A DNA stretch of 64,000 nucleotides from Macrotrachela quadricornifera (GCA_022393335.1 JAJEKB010020179.1:283355-347354), one strand, 5' to 3'; numbered from the stretch's first letter, positions 22,178-35,201 are shown. A program made the numbers and translations. The notes: generated by a model not told the origin, from the letters alone.

Positions 22178-23160
22178 TTATTATTCGTCGACTTACACTA
22201 AAATGAATCTGATGCAATAACACATTATTACACTTTAAAAGAAGATAACCAGAAAAGTTTTTTGTAATAAGATTATTTTCTTTTCGTATGACTCTTACAT
22301 ATGTGTTGATAAAAGTAAATGAGTCATCTATGCATTTTATCATATTCACTTCATTCATAATCAATTTATTTCTAGAAATAGTTAAATTGAGATTTTTAAT
22401 GTGACGAAACAGTTGCCTTTCAATTGCTTAATCTATTATGTATGAAGTGGGTACAGTCTATAGAACTTTTTGGCATTCAGTTGAAGAAAATTTTATGAAG
22501 TGCAGGATCTTACTAGTCAACGACCATATTGCTAAGAAGTACTTTATCTACTATTGTAAGAATAATGTATAGTGTTGTTTCGCTTGTATAAAAGAAGATT
22601 TCTGAGAACATTTATGAATTACCTTCAGGTGAGCTTCGGAAAAATTCAAGAGGTATTTTCAAATAATCTTCGAAAAATCTAACGAAGATCGAGAGTTAGA
22701 CTTTGATTATCGAGATCGAAAATTCAACAGAAATAACCGAGAAGAACATAAGTAACACCAAATATATTAGTAGCTCTTTCTACATCAACACTTCTACTTT
22801 AATTTCTTAAAGTATTTACATTATACATAAAATGATTGCTATTGAAGTATGTTTTTAAACCCAATTATAGCTAATTATTGTTTTTATTGAGTATCAGCTT
22901 GTGTCTTTTTTTTGATAAAATTAATTTTTAATAATATCAATCGGTAGGAATGCGCAACCTTGCATCCCGCACAGCCTGCACTTTATTTTTTTGCCTTCTA
23001 TTTTTGTAATTGTAGGATGTTGTTTGTCATGGTTTCATCGTCAATGACGTACACATACGAGCACATGTAAAAACAGTAAAATAGTTTTTCGATGTTTGAA
23101 AGGAAAGAGAAAAACAAAATATTTATCAAAAAACTTGCATATTCTTTCGTTCTTGATAAC
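22178..23160. other. intergenic between divergent genes
   Basis: Separates the minus-strand F-box gene from the plus-strand PARP gene, so it should hold both promoters; no individual element identified. Confidence 0.4.
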
Positions 23161-24228
23161 ATGGACGAACTTAACAGTTTGGCTGATGCACTCGACAAAG
23201 TTGATATTAAATATGGAGAACATGGAAGAGATCCTTCAACGTCTTCGTGGGCTAAACGTGTTGACGAAAAAGATCGTATAGCGGATATGATGTATCAGCT
23301 CACTCATAAGGTGTCTGATCAATTTCCATTAGCAACTTATCTTATTTCACCATCACATGGTCGTCAACTAGTAGCCTTACAACGAATTCGATTTAAAAGA
23401 GATCCTATGCATTTAGATCTTATATGTTATATGCTGCTTAATTCATCATCAAAATTTTTACAATTTCATATACTAACAGCATTAGCTGCTATTTTGGATC
23501 AATGTGACTATCGACAATTGATTCAAATTCAACAAACACTTGTTTGGTATATTCCAGAGAAAAAAACATATCGAGAAAATGTGAAATTTCAATTACTTGA
23601 AAACGTTAAACCCATGTTGATTTTTTCAATTACTGAAATCGAAAAAAACACATTTTGGTGGCGAGATGTTGAAAGTAAATTTTTCAATAGTCTTGCAGGC
23701 ATTGTACAGTATCGTCTTAACAGTTTATATATCATTCGAAATCGTCGTCTATACGAACAATTTGAAAATTATCGTTCTAAACTTGGACATAATGCGCAAA
23801 TATTATTTGTCTATCATGGATCATCTTATGAATGCTTGCGACGTATCGCTGAAAATGGCTTTCTCGAACCAAAAGATTTAAATCAAACGGCAAATGTTGG
23901 TTTACAATCGCTCAACATCAAGAAACTCGATTCTGGTTATTTTGGTTGCGGTATCTATCAAGGATTTGCAGCTGACTATGCCATTCTTTATGCTGAAGAA
24001 CATAGACAATCGAATGAAATTATGCTCAGTGCTGTATTACCAGGAAAATCGTATACTGTCAAGAAAGGCCGAGAAAAATTTGGTCTAGATTGTGAATCTG
24101 GCTTTGACTCGCATATATCACCAGAATCGAAAGAAATTGTATTGTTTAAATCGGCACAAATATTACCATTATTCATCATTCGCTTTGAACGTGCGCCCAA
24201 TGGACCAATTGTTGAAGAAGAGCCTTGA
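23161..24228 (+). CDS. compact PARP-catalytic-domain protein
   Basis: 355 residues from ATG 23161 (MDELNSLADALDKV). An upstream in-frame ATG at 23092 would add 23 basic residues. Residues ~1-190 have no recognised domain and are mainly helical. Residues ~205-345 form a PARP catalytic domain: FVYHGSSYECLRRI with His219, then GYFGCGIYQGF with Tyr266 (both bind NAD+), and a final beta strand SKEIVLFKSAQILPLFIIRF. At the third position of the H-Y-E triad the alignment places Lys324 with Glu325 next to it. The enzyme may therefore be a mono-ADP-ribosyltransferase, or use the shifted Glu. Single exon. AATAAATAAATAAA near 24337 is the probable poly(A) signal. It lies directly upstream of the vault-PARP gene on the same strand. 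Confidence 0.82.
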   Translation: MDELNSLADALDKVDIKYGEHGRDPSTSSWAKRVDEKDRIADMMYQLTHKVSDQFPLATYLISPSHGRQLVALQRIRFKRDPMHLDLICYMLLNSSSKFLQFHILTALAAILDQCDYRQLIQIQQTLVWYIPEKKTYRENVKFQLLENVKPMLIFSITEIEKNTFWWRDVESKFFNSLAGIVQYRLNSLYIIRNRRLYEQFENYRSKLGHNAQILFVYHGSSYECLRRIAENGFLEPKDLNQTANVGLQSLNIKKLDSGYFGCGIYQGFAADYAILYAEEHRQSNEIMLSAVLPGKSYTVKKGREKFGLDCESGFDSHISPESKEIVLFKSAQILPLFIIRFERAPNGPIVEEEP

Positions 24229-24951
24229 ATTTTACTTTCAGCTTAGTTAAACAAACTAATCAAGTAGTTTTGAAGTTACTTGAAGACGAAAATCTTTATT
24301 TATAGTAATTAAGTTTCTTAAAATTTGTTTTTATATAAATAAATAAATAAATAAAAAAAACTAATATATCCATACGTATATGTATTCTTTTTCTTTATTC
24401 TATTGTTGAAAATAATACGGATAACATTTCAGTTGATCTTCTATAGAATAATCTATTCGACTGAATTCAATACAAATATGAGAAAGATGATCAAGTCTCA
24501 AGCATAGAATGACCAAAAGTCAATCTCAAATAGGATTTATCAATGATATCTACAAATATTCGTCTGATCATTCATCAGGAAAGATCGAACTATATATAGT
24601 ATACAAAGTTTTTTGTTTTGAAGAAGTCTTGTAAGACATATCACAATAGAATATTTTTTATTACTAACATTCTTTCTAAAGCTTAACGGTTATTTATTTC
24701 CATTCACAGATAGACATTAATGTTGTCCTCTATAGCTTGTCAAAACTTTCATATAACTATGTCATGGGCTTGTGCAATAACATAACATGCGTAAAACTGT
24801 AAAGAAAAATATCGATGACATTGCTTGTCTTTTACTTTTTTTTTTCTCTTTTTCTACACATTAAATAGCATGTAACTACATCAGTCATCAAAAAAGAAAC
24901 AACTGTGCATACTTCCATATTACTTAATAATCGTGATTAAATCATTTTTAG
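24229..24951. other. intergenic / 5' region of the vault PARP gene
   Basis: Ends in a TTTTTAG acceptor-like site immediately before the ATG at 24952, suggesting a 5'-UTR intron or trans-splicing. Nothing else seen. Confidence 0.4.
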
Positions 24952-25374
24952 ATGAGACAAACTACTATATCTACTTCAGTTTCTTCACCATTCAATGGTA
25001 AAACTATTGTACTTGAACTTGGTCGTGAAATAGGCTTTAAAGCTAAACAAGAACTGATCAATTATTTACGAGAACAGCAAGCGCATATTTCATATATTCT
25101 TACAGCTAGTGTATGTCCTTCTTCAATATCATAAGAGCATTCTTAAAATTAACTTTTGTTTTAAAGACTGATTATGTTTTAGTTACAAATAATATTGATA
25201 GTTATAAGACACGTCGTGCTAAACAGCTTGGCTTACCCTTGGTCAATATTGAATATGTCTATGAATATCGTCGTTTGTCATCTGATCAAACACAGATCAA
25301 TATTGATAAGTTTATTATTAAGTCTGCTGAAGATCAAGAAAATTTTACAAAAACTGGTACTATTCCTGTTACAG
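24952..25374 (+). other. BRCT domain of the vault PARP
   Basis: Exons 1-2, residues ~10-110: [11 protein letters not shown] opens the fold, [20 protein letters not shown] and [14 protein letters not shown] complete it (the Trp of the third helix is Tyr here). BRCT domains bind phosphopeptides or DNA ends and stand at the N-terminus of PARP4. Confidence 0.75.
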
Positions 25375-28300
25375 GTATTAAAATTATTTTTTGTAATTAT
25401 ATTGAACATATTTATCCGTTAGGATCTCGAGTAAATTCGATCAAAATTAATAAATTTGATTTAAATAAAATTAAACTATGGAATTTTGATGATACTAATT
25501 TGCCTCATTTCGATGAATCTACACATTGTGAAATTGGTAAATGGGCTATTTTCAAAGTACAGTTATATTTAATTATAACTATAATTCTCTTACATTTCTA
25601 TTGTTTTGGGATAGGAAACTAACGATAATTACGATGTATTTTTTGTTCTCGAACTTCAAATTATTCCAGAGCAATACTATAATCAAACAATAAGCGATTA
25701 TCGACTACGATTTCGATATGAAAAACAGACTATTACTAGCGAAAGACAACAACAAGAGAAAAAAGTTTTGATACAGTATGCATTTAGTAATGATCCAAAT
25801 GAACTACAACAATTATTTGCATCATACTATTATCGAGTGGCTACAATGCCACGTGTAACACGAATTCGAGAGATGTTACCTGATAAATTAGGATCAAAAT
25901 CATTGTTACGTGTAAGTAAATAACGTTGATAAAGAAAAATAATGATTTTTTTAGTCTTTATTTAATCATCGTATTGATACACAAACCCTCGATGAAAATG
26001 TATGTCAATTGATTGAATCGATTTGGTTAGAATCAATTGGTGATCTGAATAAAATTTTGAGCATATTACCAGAATCGATTACTCTCGAAACAGTATATAT
26101 ATATATTCATTTTGTTATATTTAACCTAAATATTTTTGTTTAAACTACGAACTAGATTATCGAAGCTGAAACTGCACTACTTGAGCTCAAATCAACTAAT
26201 GATCCAGCTGCTGCACTTCGTTTTTATTCACTTATTCCACATCGACCACAATATCATGTTGATCTCGTTAAGAATCGTCGAGCATTAATCGAAAAATTAG
26301 ATTTATGTCAAGTACGATTATTTCTTTCAATTAATTATTTTATTTGATCTTTTATCTATTCAGATGCTTCGAGATATGTTAACAGTTAATGAATTAACTA
26401 ATTGGAATATCAAAGCATCAATTGAAGCTAAATATCGAGCATTAAAATGTTACATCGAAACATTGGTTAATTCAACATCTGAATTTAAGAATATTGTCAA
26501 TCTTATTCAATCATCAACAGATAGGTAAGAAAAATTGAAATTCGATTTTGCTTTTTTTTTATGATAACTTTGTTCCTTTTTATTTATTAGTGGTAAACAA
26601 ATTGTTATTCATAATGTATTCAGTGTAACTAAACAGACAGATGCACTTAATTTTTCTACAACATTATCCAATCAACGATTACTTTTTCATGGATCGAAGT
26701 ATCCTAATTTTCTTGGAATTCTTTCACGGTAAAATATATTCATTTTATACTTAAGATAATTATCTCGATATACATTTAGTGGTTTAACAATGCCAAAAAT
26801 AGTAGTTGAAGAATTAGGTATCATACGTACTGATATTGGTTGTCTCGGTTATGGAATTTATTTTTCTGATTCTATTTCAACATCTCTAAAATATACAACA
26901 TCAAGTACAATACGACCTGGTCGTCGATTATTATGCATTTGTCAAGTAGCATTAGGTCAAACAGCTAACTATTATTCATTTTCACCGACTCTCATAAAAC
27001 CTCCCGATGGTTTTCATAGTACATACGGAGTTAAACGAACAGGAGATAATAATTCAATGTTTATTGTAAGTAATTTTTAAAATACTTTTCACTTTATTTC
27101 AATATAATATCATCGTAAGAAATAAATACAAATCTAATTTTTATTGAATTAGGATAATGAATATGCAATTTATCAACTTAATCAACAACGTTTACTCTAC
27201 ATTGTCGAAGTTTCATGGCTACCAAATGATATTCTTAATATGGAATTTGAACGATTACCTATTGTTCACTATCAACAAGATACATCAAATTTGAATGAAC
27301 AGGGTAATAAATGAATTGTTTCTTTTAGATTAGAATTCAATCAAATTATCTCTTATATTCTAGTCGATGTTCCATTAACAATTGATGATGAAATAATTGA
27401 AATAGCTGAACAAGATTATGGTTTAATATGTCCATCATCAGGAAAACTTATACCACTTAAATCATTTCATATTCGTGCTCAAATTATTGATACTACAGTT
27501 GAAGTAATAATATCTATTGTTTTAATAAACTAGTCCTAATTCATTATATTTCTATTTAATACAAGATTGTTTTCTATCAATTCTATCATAATACAAGTTC
27601 AATACCAATCGAAGCTAAATATGTATTTCCTCTTGATGAAAATTCCACTGTATGTGGTTTTGAAGCACATATTAATAATAAAATAATCAAAGGTGTTGTT
27701 AAAGAAAAAGAACAAGCTAAAAAAGAATATCGTGAAGCAATTGAAAAAGGTCATGGTGCATATTTAATGCATCAAGAACAAGCTCAAATATTTAGTGTAG
27801 CTGTTGGTAATTTACCAGCAAATAATGAAGTTATTATTAAAATAACATATGTAGCTGAATTAGAAATTGAAAATAATGATATTATTTTTCGTCTTCCAGC
27901 TAAAATGGCTTCATGGCATTCAAAAAAAGCAATTGAAACTAAAGATCAATCAATTATAAAATCAATTGATATTATTGATGAAAAAGTTGAATTTAGTTTT
28001 AAAGCATCAATTCAAATGCCATATGAAATAATTAAATTATTCTCACCCACACATCGTCTTCGTCGAAAATTAACCGATTGTATAGCTATGATTGAACTTG
28101 TTGATAATATCTTACTTGATCGAGATTTTATTCTTTCAATAACACTTAAAAGTGCGAATTTACCTCGAATATTAAATGAAACATTATCATTACATAAAAA
28201 TAATTATAATTCTCAAGCATGTATGCTTACTTTCTATCCACGATTTGAATTATTGACTGATTTAAATGAACAAATTGAAATTATTTTTATTATTGATGTA

Positions 28301-31300
28301 TCAAATTCAATGGATGGAAGTCATGTACAACAAGCTAAACAATTAGCTCATTTATTTCTTACAAATTTAGAAGTCAATGATAGTAATACATATTTTAATG
28401 TTGTTACTTTTGGATCAGATAATGATGAATGTTTTCCAATATCAATGCCAATAACAAAAGAAAATCTTGATAAAGCTAAACATTTTGTTCTGGTTTGTAA
28501 TTTGTCTTGAATTTAATTTTCTTATTACAATATATATGTATTCATACATTCTAGCATTCACTTGTTCATCGTGGTAATACAGATCTATTTGCTGTTCTTC
28601 ATCGTTATTCTTTATTACCATCATCAAAATTTGGTCGTCAATTCATTTTACTATCTGATGGACATATACATGATCTTAAACCAATTCTTATTCTACTTAA
28701 AAATCAATCAACTATGCGTTATGATCGTCTATTTACATGTTCAATTGGTAATATTGCTAATAAACATGGTTTAAAACAATTAACTAATGGAACAGGTGGA
28801 GGTGGTCTTATAACAATATTTGATTCAAACTATCGATCAAAATGGAAAACAAAAGTATTGAATATTCTTAAATATATTCGACAGCCATGTATTACAAATA
28901 TAAAAATTGATTGGCATGGTCATTTAGATGAAGAACAAAAATTCAATATGCAAGCACCGAAAATAATTCGATCTTTATTCAATGGAATGCGACTTAGTGT
29001 TTATCGATTTATACAAAATTGTCATAAGGCAACATTGACAGCTACATTTAATGGACAAGAATTTGTTACGACTGTATTTAGTAGTACAATGACAACGACT
29101 AAAGGACGTATTCTACATTGTTTAACTACTCGAGCAATTATCGATGATTACGAAAATGGACTATTCCACATCGACGAGAGCGAGAATGAATTGATCAAAA
29201 CTCAATACAAACGAGATCTTATCGATTTAAGCATAAAATATTCGGTTATAAGTCCATATACGAGCTTTGTTGCTATCGAAGAACGTAATGATACACAAAT
29301 TCATCAAACAGGTTTCGTCAAAGTATAACTATTTAGAATATTTGCATGTGTACTTTATATCATAGGCGTTCGTCTTGTTAATGTAATGGCCGACCGTGAT
29401 GTCGATTTGCTCCCAAATATTCGTTGGGATGGTGATGTATCAAATTTGACTTTGATTAAACAGAAATTGATTGATGAACGTATTTCACTTGAAAGTGCAT
29501 CAATTCAAAGCAAAAGAGAATTAGTTGCTGATATTGAAAAACTTTGTGAAAAAATTTCTTATCGAGCAGGTGGAAATGAAAAATTTGATGTGATGATGAC
29601 GATTATACGTACCTATCGTTATTCAATCAATGAACACGAGAAAGCAAATGAACTTGAAGAGAAAATGCGAAATGGTATGTAATTAATTTAAGATAAATTT
29701 TCATTTATATACATCGAATTTGGAAATAAATAGATATAAAGATTGAAATGATAAGTTCAACAACAGAAGAACGCCAAGTATTACAACAACAATGTGAAGC
29801 AAATAATTTAATGATCACTAATGACGAAGAGTAAGTAAAATTAATTAAGAAAATATTATAAATAAAATTTGTTATTTGTTCTCTTGTAGAGAAGTATTAT
29901 TTGATTATGATGGTAAGAAGATTTATAGTTAAAATTTAATTATTCTATTTCGAAAATCTCAAATAAACAGAGAGATCATATTATACTTTTCTCTTTCATA
30001 GATACCGATCTGTTCGGTTCTGACTCTGAGGAATTGACATCGATTCAACAAACGCAAAAGGTAAGAAAATTATCCACTATGTATAAGAACAATGTCATAA
30101 ATTGAATATTTCTTGTTTTTAGTTATGTGAAGTACCAGACTTCTACGATGAATTTTCTACACTCTCATCACCAGTATCTTCATCATTAAAAGATGAAATC
30201 AAGTTTTTGACTACAAGTAATATATGTAGTCACGCTACACACATCAGAGTTTTATATAGAAAAGAATACATTAAATTTTTATAAAGTCTTCGGAATATTT
30301 TTTACTATGACTGTCAGCTTTTGAGATGACTTTTTTAAGGAAAGCTATAATAAAGTAGATTGAATTGAAATAGTTACATTTACTTTTAGCCGAGGAATCT
30401 GCATCAGAAAGACGTTCATCGCCACTACTATCAGAATGGGCTGAATTACAGAATGAAAATGGTGAAATCGATTTGAGCATTTTGGACACTATGGATGAGA
30501 CTACCTATGTGGAATGTGGTAAGTTATTTAATTTTTATTATTAGCAGCAAACATCGATAGAAGAATCTTGTGAAATCTCTTTCTAATGGTGAAAAATACA
30601 GATCTCCATCTGCTTCTATTCTCATATTCATTTAAAAAAAAAAACAAATTTATATCTATAATTTTTTTGAAATGTGAAATTTGAAAAATAGCATAATGCA
30701 GACTTTTAATTGAGCATTGTATCTATTTATCAAAAATGAATAGATTATTTGTTATTGCTATGAATAGCAGTGTTTTATAATTACTATTCTGAATTATTTT
30801 TAGTGAAATATCTAACAAATTTGCAATCAAAAGGAAAATATTTGATAAAAGACGTATTAGATAAATGTGATATGGATCTTGAGGGTGGCGGTGGTGAGGG
30901 AGATTTCGAAGGTGATTCAAGTTCACCTCGGTCCACAGATACTTGTGTGTCTACGTCAGCAAGTTTTAATTTGCCTATTTCGACGATCCTTCGAGCTAAT
31001 GAAGAGGAATGCCTTACAGAATTGAATTTATTTGATTTACCTTCAAAATCAGAAGCAATACAAATGTCCATGTTTATGGATGATAACAAACCTGAAGAAA
31101 AAAACAAAATTGAGACTACAAGTAAGATCATTATCAGCAGCAAGGTCATTCCATTATAACCTTCATATAATTAGAATCACCACCAAGCAAGATTCAACAA
31201 CAACAAAAATCTGCCAAGAAAATTTCAATGTCTGTATTTTCTAGACTTTATAAATCATGTAGTAATTGATATTTTCTGTTAGAACGTCAGCTTGCCGACA

Positions 31301-34263
31301 AAGATCAGGTTTCATAAAAGCAGGCAAGAAATCTTCAATACAACTAATCGATCCTGTTGCATCGTCAGATGCTATCGATGGTACCACAGGTAAAGGTAAG
31401 ACTTAAATATCGTCCTACCAATTTAACATGACATAAACCCAAGAACAGCAATAAGTCATATGATTGAATGATGAACATTTGGAAAGTTCTATTCAATTGT
31501 TTAATGTTTCCTCGTTTTAATCAATCTGCAAAATATCTTCTATAGTGAACGAAACACCAATCGAATAGTTTACTGACATATAAGAATCAATTTTAGTGCC
31601 ATCCGATACCATCTAAACGAGAATAAATGGTATGATACTCTATTTTCAAGTAGAAGAAATGTATTTTATTTATGTAACACTCATTTCAAATCGAAATCTT
31701 CTTTGTTTACACATACATAAATCAATATTAACGAGTTTTGATGTTAGATCTAAAATTAATATCATCAATATGTTTACCGGCAGAGGATCGTCATATTCTA
31801 TTGTCAGTCGAAGATTGTAGTTAAATTTTTTCGTACCAAAAACAATCTGTATACATAATGTATTCTCGATAAATTATTTGTGAAATTTTGTTCTTAGTTT
31901 CTCTGGAACATTAATTGTAAGCGGTTGTGTAATGAGACGATGTATATTGTGTTTATTGACAGTTCTTGTGTTTATAGTTTTGTCAAAAAGAAACAGAAAT
32001 AATAGAAGATATATAATTTAACATGCTCTACAACGTATCAAAAATTGAGGAGACTATTTAATAATAAATAATAATGCACCAATAAACTGTAAACAATTAC
32101 ATGAACTATTCATTTCATAAGTACCAAATATAAGAGAAGTTAATTTGATACCCATTTTATGTATAAAATTAGCAACATCATTCAATTCCGTTGACGAGGC
32201 TATTGATACTTCTGCTCGTAAACGATCGTCACCAAAAATGTCAAGTCCAACAATATTACTTTCAAGTAGGGTAGCATCATTATCGAACTCAAATATTAGT
32301 AAGTTCAAATCATATGATCTTCTCCATTATTTCAATTACTGAATCCATGAAAATAGGAAGATCTGTACGAGTTTCGCCACTTGGTGGCAAACATGGAAAC
32401 ACACAAGTTCTTACCAGTGAACTAAGAAGTTCAGACGATGGTACGTTGTATGGAATATTATTGATGAATTCTATATATTTCTCTATAGATCAAGTTGCAC
32501 GGGATGGCAAAATTTCTAATAGAAAGAGTGGGCCAATAATAGAATCAGTTGAATCCGACGGAGTATGTACTTTAATATTCAATTCTTTTCGGAAACTTCA
32601 TCCATTGTTAGGAGCTATACGATGACGGTGATCTGCGAAGTGTTATACCTGAAAGTGAAGAATCAAAATCTATGATTCGTAAAAAGGAACATAAAATAGA
32701 AATGTGAGTTTTAAAAGAATTTACAAAGGCGTGCGATGATTAATGATTAATCGTCATTTCCTATCGACGATATTTTTTAAATGAATAAAAACTTTAGATA
32801 TCAATCAAAAATTAAAAATATTTCAACACCTGATACAGCCATTTGTGATCTACTCTTACTCGATGTTTGTCCACTTGGTCTAGGTATTGAAGACATTCAC
32901 GGTCACATGCACACACTTATACGTCGTAATACAACTATTCCAACACGAACTCAATTCTATCCAATATTTACAAATGCTCATGGCTATCAGAAGACAGCAA
33001 CAATTCGCATATTTGAAGGTGAACATACTCTCACAAAACACAATGTATGTTGTCTTCCAACACACTAAACTTTATTTAGTAATCTTCTCTATTATAGATA
33101 TTATTGGGAGAGTTTACTCTTTCTGGTCTAACAAGTAACTTTGCTGCTCAAACACTCGAAATAGCTATTCGTATGGACCTCGATGCTAATGGTATACTTC
33201 ATGTCGATGCTGAAGAAGCACGTTCAGGTGTTAAAGCTTCATTTACTTTTGATCCAAGTAGTCGGCAAAGTATGATAATTACTTCAAAGTATAATTGAAT
33301 ATTATATATATATGTATGTAGGATTGGCAAAAGATGATATTGAGCAACGTGTTATGTATGTAGAAACTGATAGAAATTTTGCAGCTAAATCTGGTCAGTA
33401 CTTTAAAAAAAATGATATTTCTACTATCGTTACTTTGTAGTTTATGACCGCCAACCCAATGATCATTTATACTTGGTTTGTACTAGATTATCTTCTTATT
33501 GTTCGATTTCTTTCTTTTTGCTTTTATCAGCTCGATGGTCAAACTGAATCTATAATACAGAACTTTTTCGGTGAATTAAAGACTGATGCTCCACTTCTCA
33601 ATAAGCTAAAAGATGTTAGGTGTACAACAACAATGATTGACGAACTTATCAAACTTCAATCTGAGGTGAAATCATTTTAATAAAACTTCATTGACTATTT
33701 ATTGTTTTGCATTTGATTCGAATCTAGGATGGTTCATTTGTTTTAAATAAAGATTTAGCTGATGTGCTTCATATTAATATTGATATTTTCAATGATCTTG
33801 AATACTACTTACGTGAACAAGGTTTTAATTCACTTGGTAAGATCGAATAATTTATTATTAATGTACAGAAATACAAGCTTTCATTTTATTAGCTTTGAAC
33901 ATACGCAATGAAATTCTTCGTTTGATCGGTACAGGTGTTATTCTCATCTGGCTCATTATTCAAACACAAGCTTTAAAACAAAATATGTTTCCATTTTTAT
34001 CTAATATTGAACAAATCAGAGTAAGTTGATTAATTACCAATCTTCCCATTTTCTTTTTATCTTAATGTATCTGTGTCACTAAGGTTCAACTTTGCAACCA
34101 TTTTCCTGCTAATATAAACAAACAAATAGACAAAGCAATTGATTTCTATCAACGAACAAGTCAACGTTATGGTATATATTGTAGACAATTAGAATTAAAC
34201 GATTCATCATGGGACATATTTATTCAACGTATACTCACCGGCATTGATCATACCAATAACTAA
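24952..34263 (+). CDS. PARP4-like: vault poly(ADP-ribose) polymerase (PARP4-like) with inserted Hsp70 substrate-binding domain
   Basis: 34 exons joined in frame over 9.3 kb give 2,098 residues: 24952-25110, 25167-25374, 25423-25556, 25615-25911, 25955-26092, 26156-26311, 26364-26524, 26591-26728, 26780-27065, 27153-27303, 27364-27503, 27566-28492, 28555-29311, 29366-29674, 29734-29830, 29890-29912, 30002-30060, 30123-30216, 30390-30518, 30804-31121, 31175-31229, 31283-31389 (or -31395), 32173-32298, 32357-32440, 32489-32562, 32612-32703, 32798-33044, 33098-33269, 33322-33393, 33441-33475, 33531-33665, 33728-33836, 33893-34020, 34084-34263. Order: BRCT, PARP regulatory and catalytic, VIT, VWA, acidic Ser-rich linker, Hsp70 substrate-binding domain, vault-binding-like C-terminus. 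PARP4 ADP-ribosylates the major vault protein within the vault particle. The junctions least certain are exons 21-23 (short exons, a ~780-bp intron and an unusual GTCTGT donor at 31230). Known PARP4 proteins lack an Hsp70 domain. Confidence 0.85.
25615..27303 (+). other. PARP regulatory and catalytic domains of the vault PARP
   Basis: Exons 4-7 hold the helical regulatory domain. Exons 8-10 hold the catalytic fold with a complete H-Y-E triad: His451 in [11 protein letters not shown], Tyr491 in GYGIYFSDS and Glu562 in [11 protein letters not shown]. All three are typical of PARPs able to elongate chains, as in PARP1 and PARP4. Confidence 0.85.
27364..29311 (+). other. VIT and VWA domains of the vault PARP
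   Basis: Residues ~625-745 form a VIT domain ([18 protein letters not shown], then [17 protein letters not shown]), as in inter-alpha-trypsin heavy chains, VWA5A and PARP4. Residues ~895-1075 form a von Willebrand A domain with MIDAS residues Asp900, Ser902 and Ser904 ([10 protein letters not shown]). Confidence 0.85.
32798..33393 (+). other. Hsp70 substrate-binding domain inside the vault PARP
   Basis: Exons 27-29, residues ~1740-1903. [52 protein letters not shown] and [14 protein letters not shown] follow the Hsp70 SBD-beta in order, and [14 protein letters not shown] is the start of the SBD-alpha lid. No ATPase domain (DLGTT or DLGGGT motifs) is visible anywhere upstream in the gene, so this is an SBD without its motor. 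Confidence 0.85.
33531..34263 (+). other. C-terminal vault-binding-like region
   Basis: Exons 31-34 carry LLNKL...[24 protein letters not shown], followed by a hydrophobic helix and the terminal [19 protein letters not shown] ... WDIFIQRIL segment. This parallels the C-terminal ~160 residues of vertebrate PARP4 (LQ-DGSW start, QYPSICPRLEL-type ending) that bind the major vault protein. Judged by motif recall, not alignment. Confidence 0.7.
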
Positions 34264-35201
34264 AACATATCTCAATTGATATTTCTTTTTTACTAAAATT
34301 TTATGTTACAGTTTTATTTCTGTAACCATGAAGCATTTTAACACAAAAAGAAGAATTTGTGAGTGCGTGTGATAGTCAATAGAAGACACATTCATTGATT
34401 TCAATTAGATCGACGAAAGTATTGTGAACTAGCTGAATCTTATTTATATTAGGGAGTAACACTTAGTCCTTTTTTGGAAATCATCTTAGATTGAGAAGTT
34501 GTGCGTAGTTATTCATTGATCAACATCCCGTTCAATTCATATGAACAGGAGAAAATAATAGAAAACAATTTCAACTCTACGAACTGAGCTGAAACTGTCA
34601 CAATATCTAGTTCTTTACTCTTTTTATCTTATACTACTTTTCAATCTCAATACTGAAAGATTAAATTATAAGTCTGTGAAATTTTTGAATATGATTTATT
34701 TTTCTTATCACATAGTATCTATAGGAATACTTTAATAATTAATTTTATACTATTGTAGATCTACATTCGGGTGGTCATAGTTCTAATTACTTCGGCTACT
34801 ATTGGAAAACATAGGAAATTGGTGATTTCCAAAACTGAGATTCTATTGATTAAGGTTAATCGAATATCGCTGGCATCCTAAAGAACCTGCATGTGATTTC
34901 GTTTTACAAATTTGATAGAATTTATGTAGAATCCTCCAAGATCTTGTAGTTTGTGTTTGAAACAGTATGATAAGAAGTGTAAAGTGTATATTTATCTTCG
35001 TCATTATTTAACTTATAATGTTGGTGTTATTGAGATAAAAATAATAGTGAAAGAATTTGTAACGTTGTCATTCAACAATTATATATATGAGCTGTAAGTT
35101 ACTTCACTACTAATTAAACTTTCTGCTTAAGACATTTTACTCAGTATCAAATTATTATTTAATTAAAGATCATCCGTTATCCAATATAATCATTTAGAGA
35201 A
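34264..35201. other. intergenic
   Basis: No coding exon seen. Ends with an acceptor-like CATTTAG at 35191-35197, five bases before the next start. Confidence 0.4.

Noticed and set aside
31230..31282. A stop codon in the vault PARP near 31245 as evidence that the gene ends there
   Set aside because: A 53-bp intron (GT at 31230, AG at 31281-31282) removes it and keeps the frame into the next exon; the downstream phases all agree.
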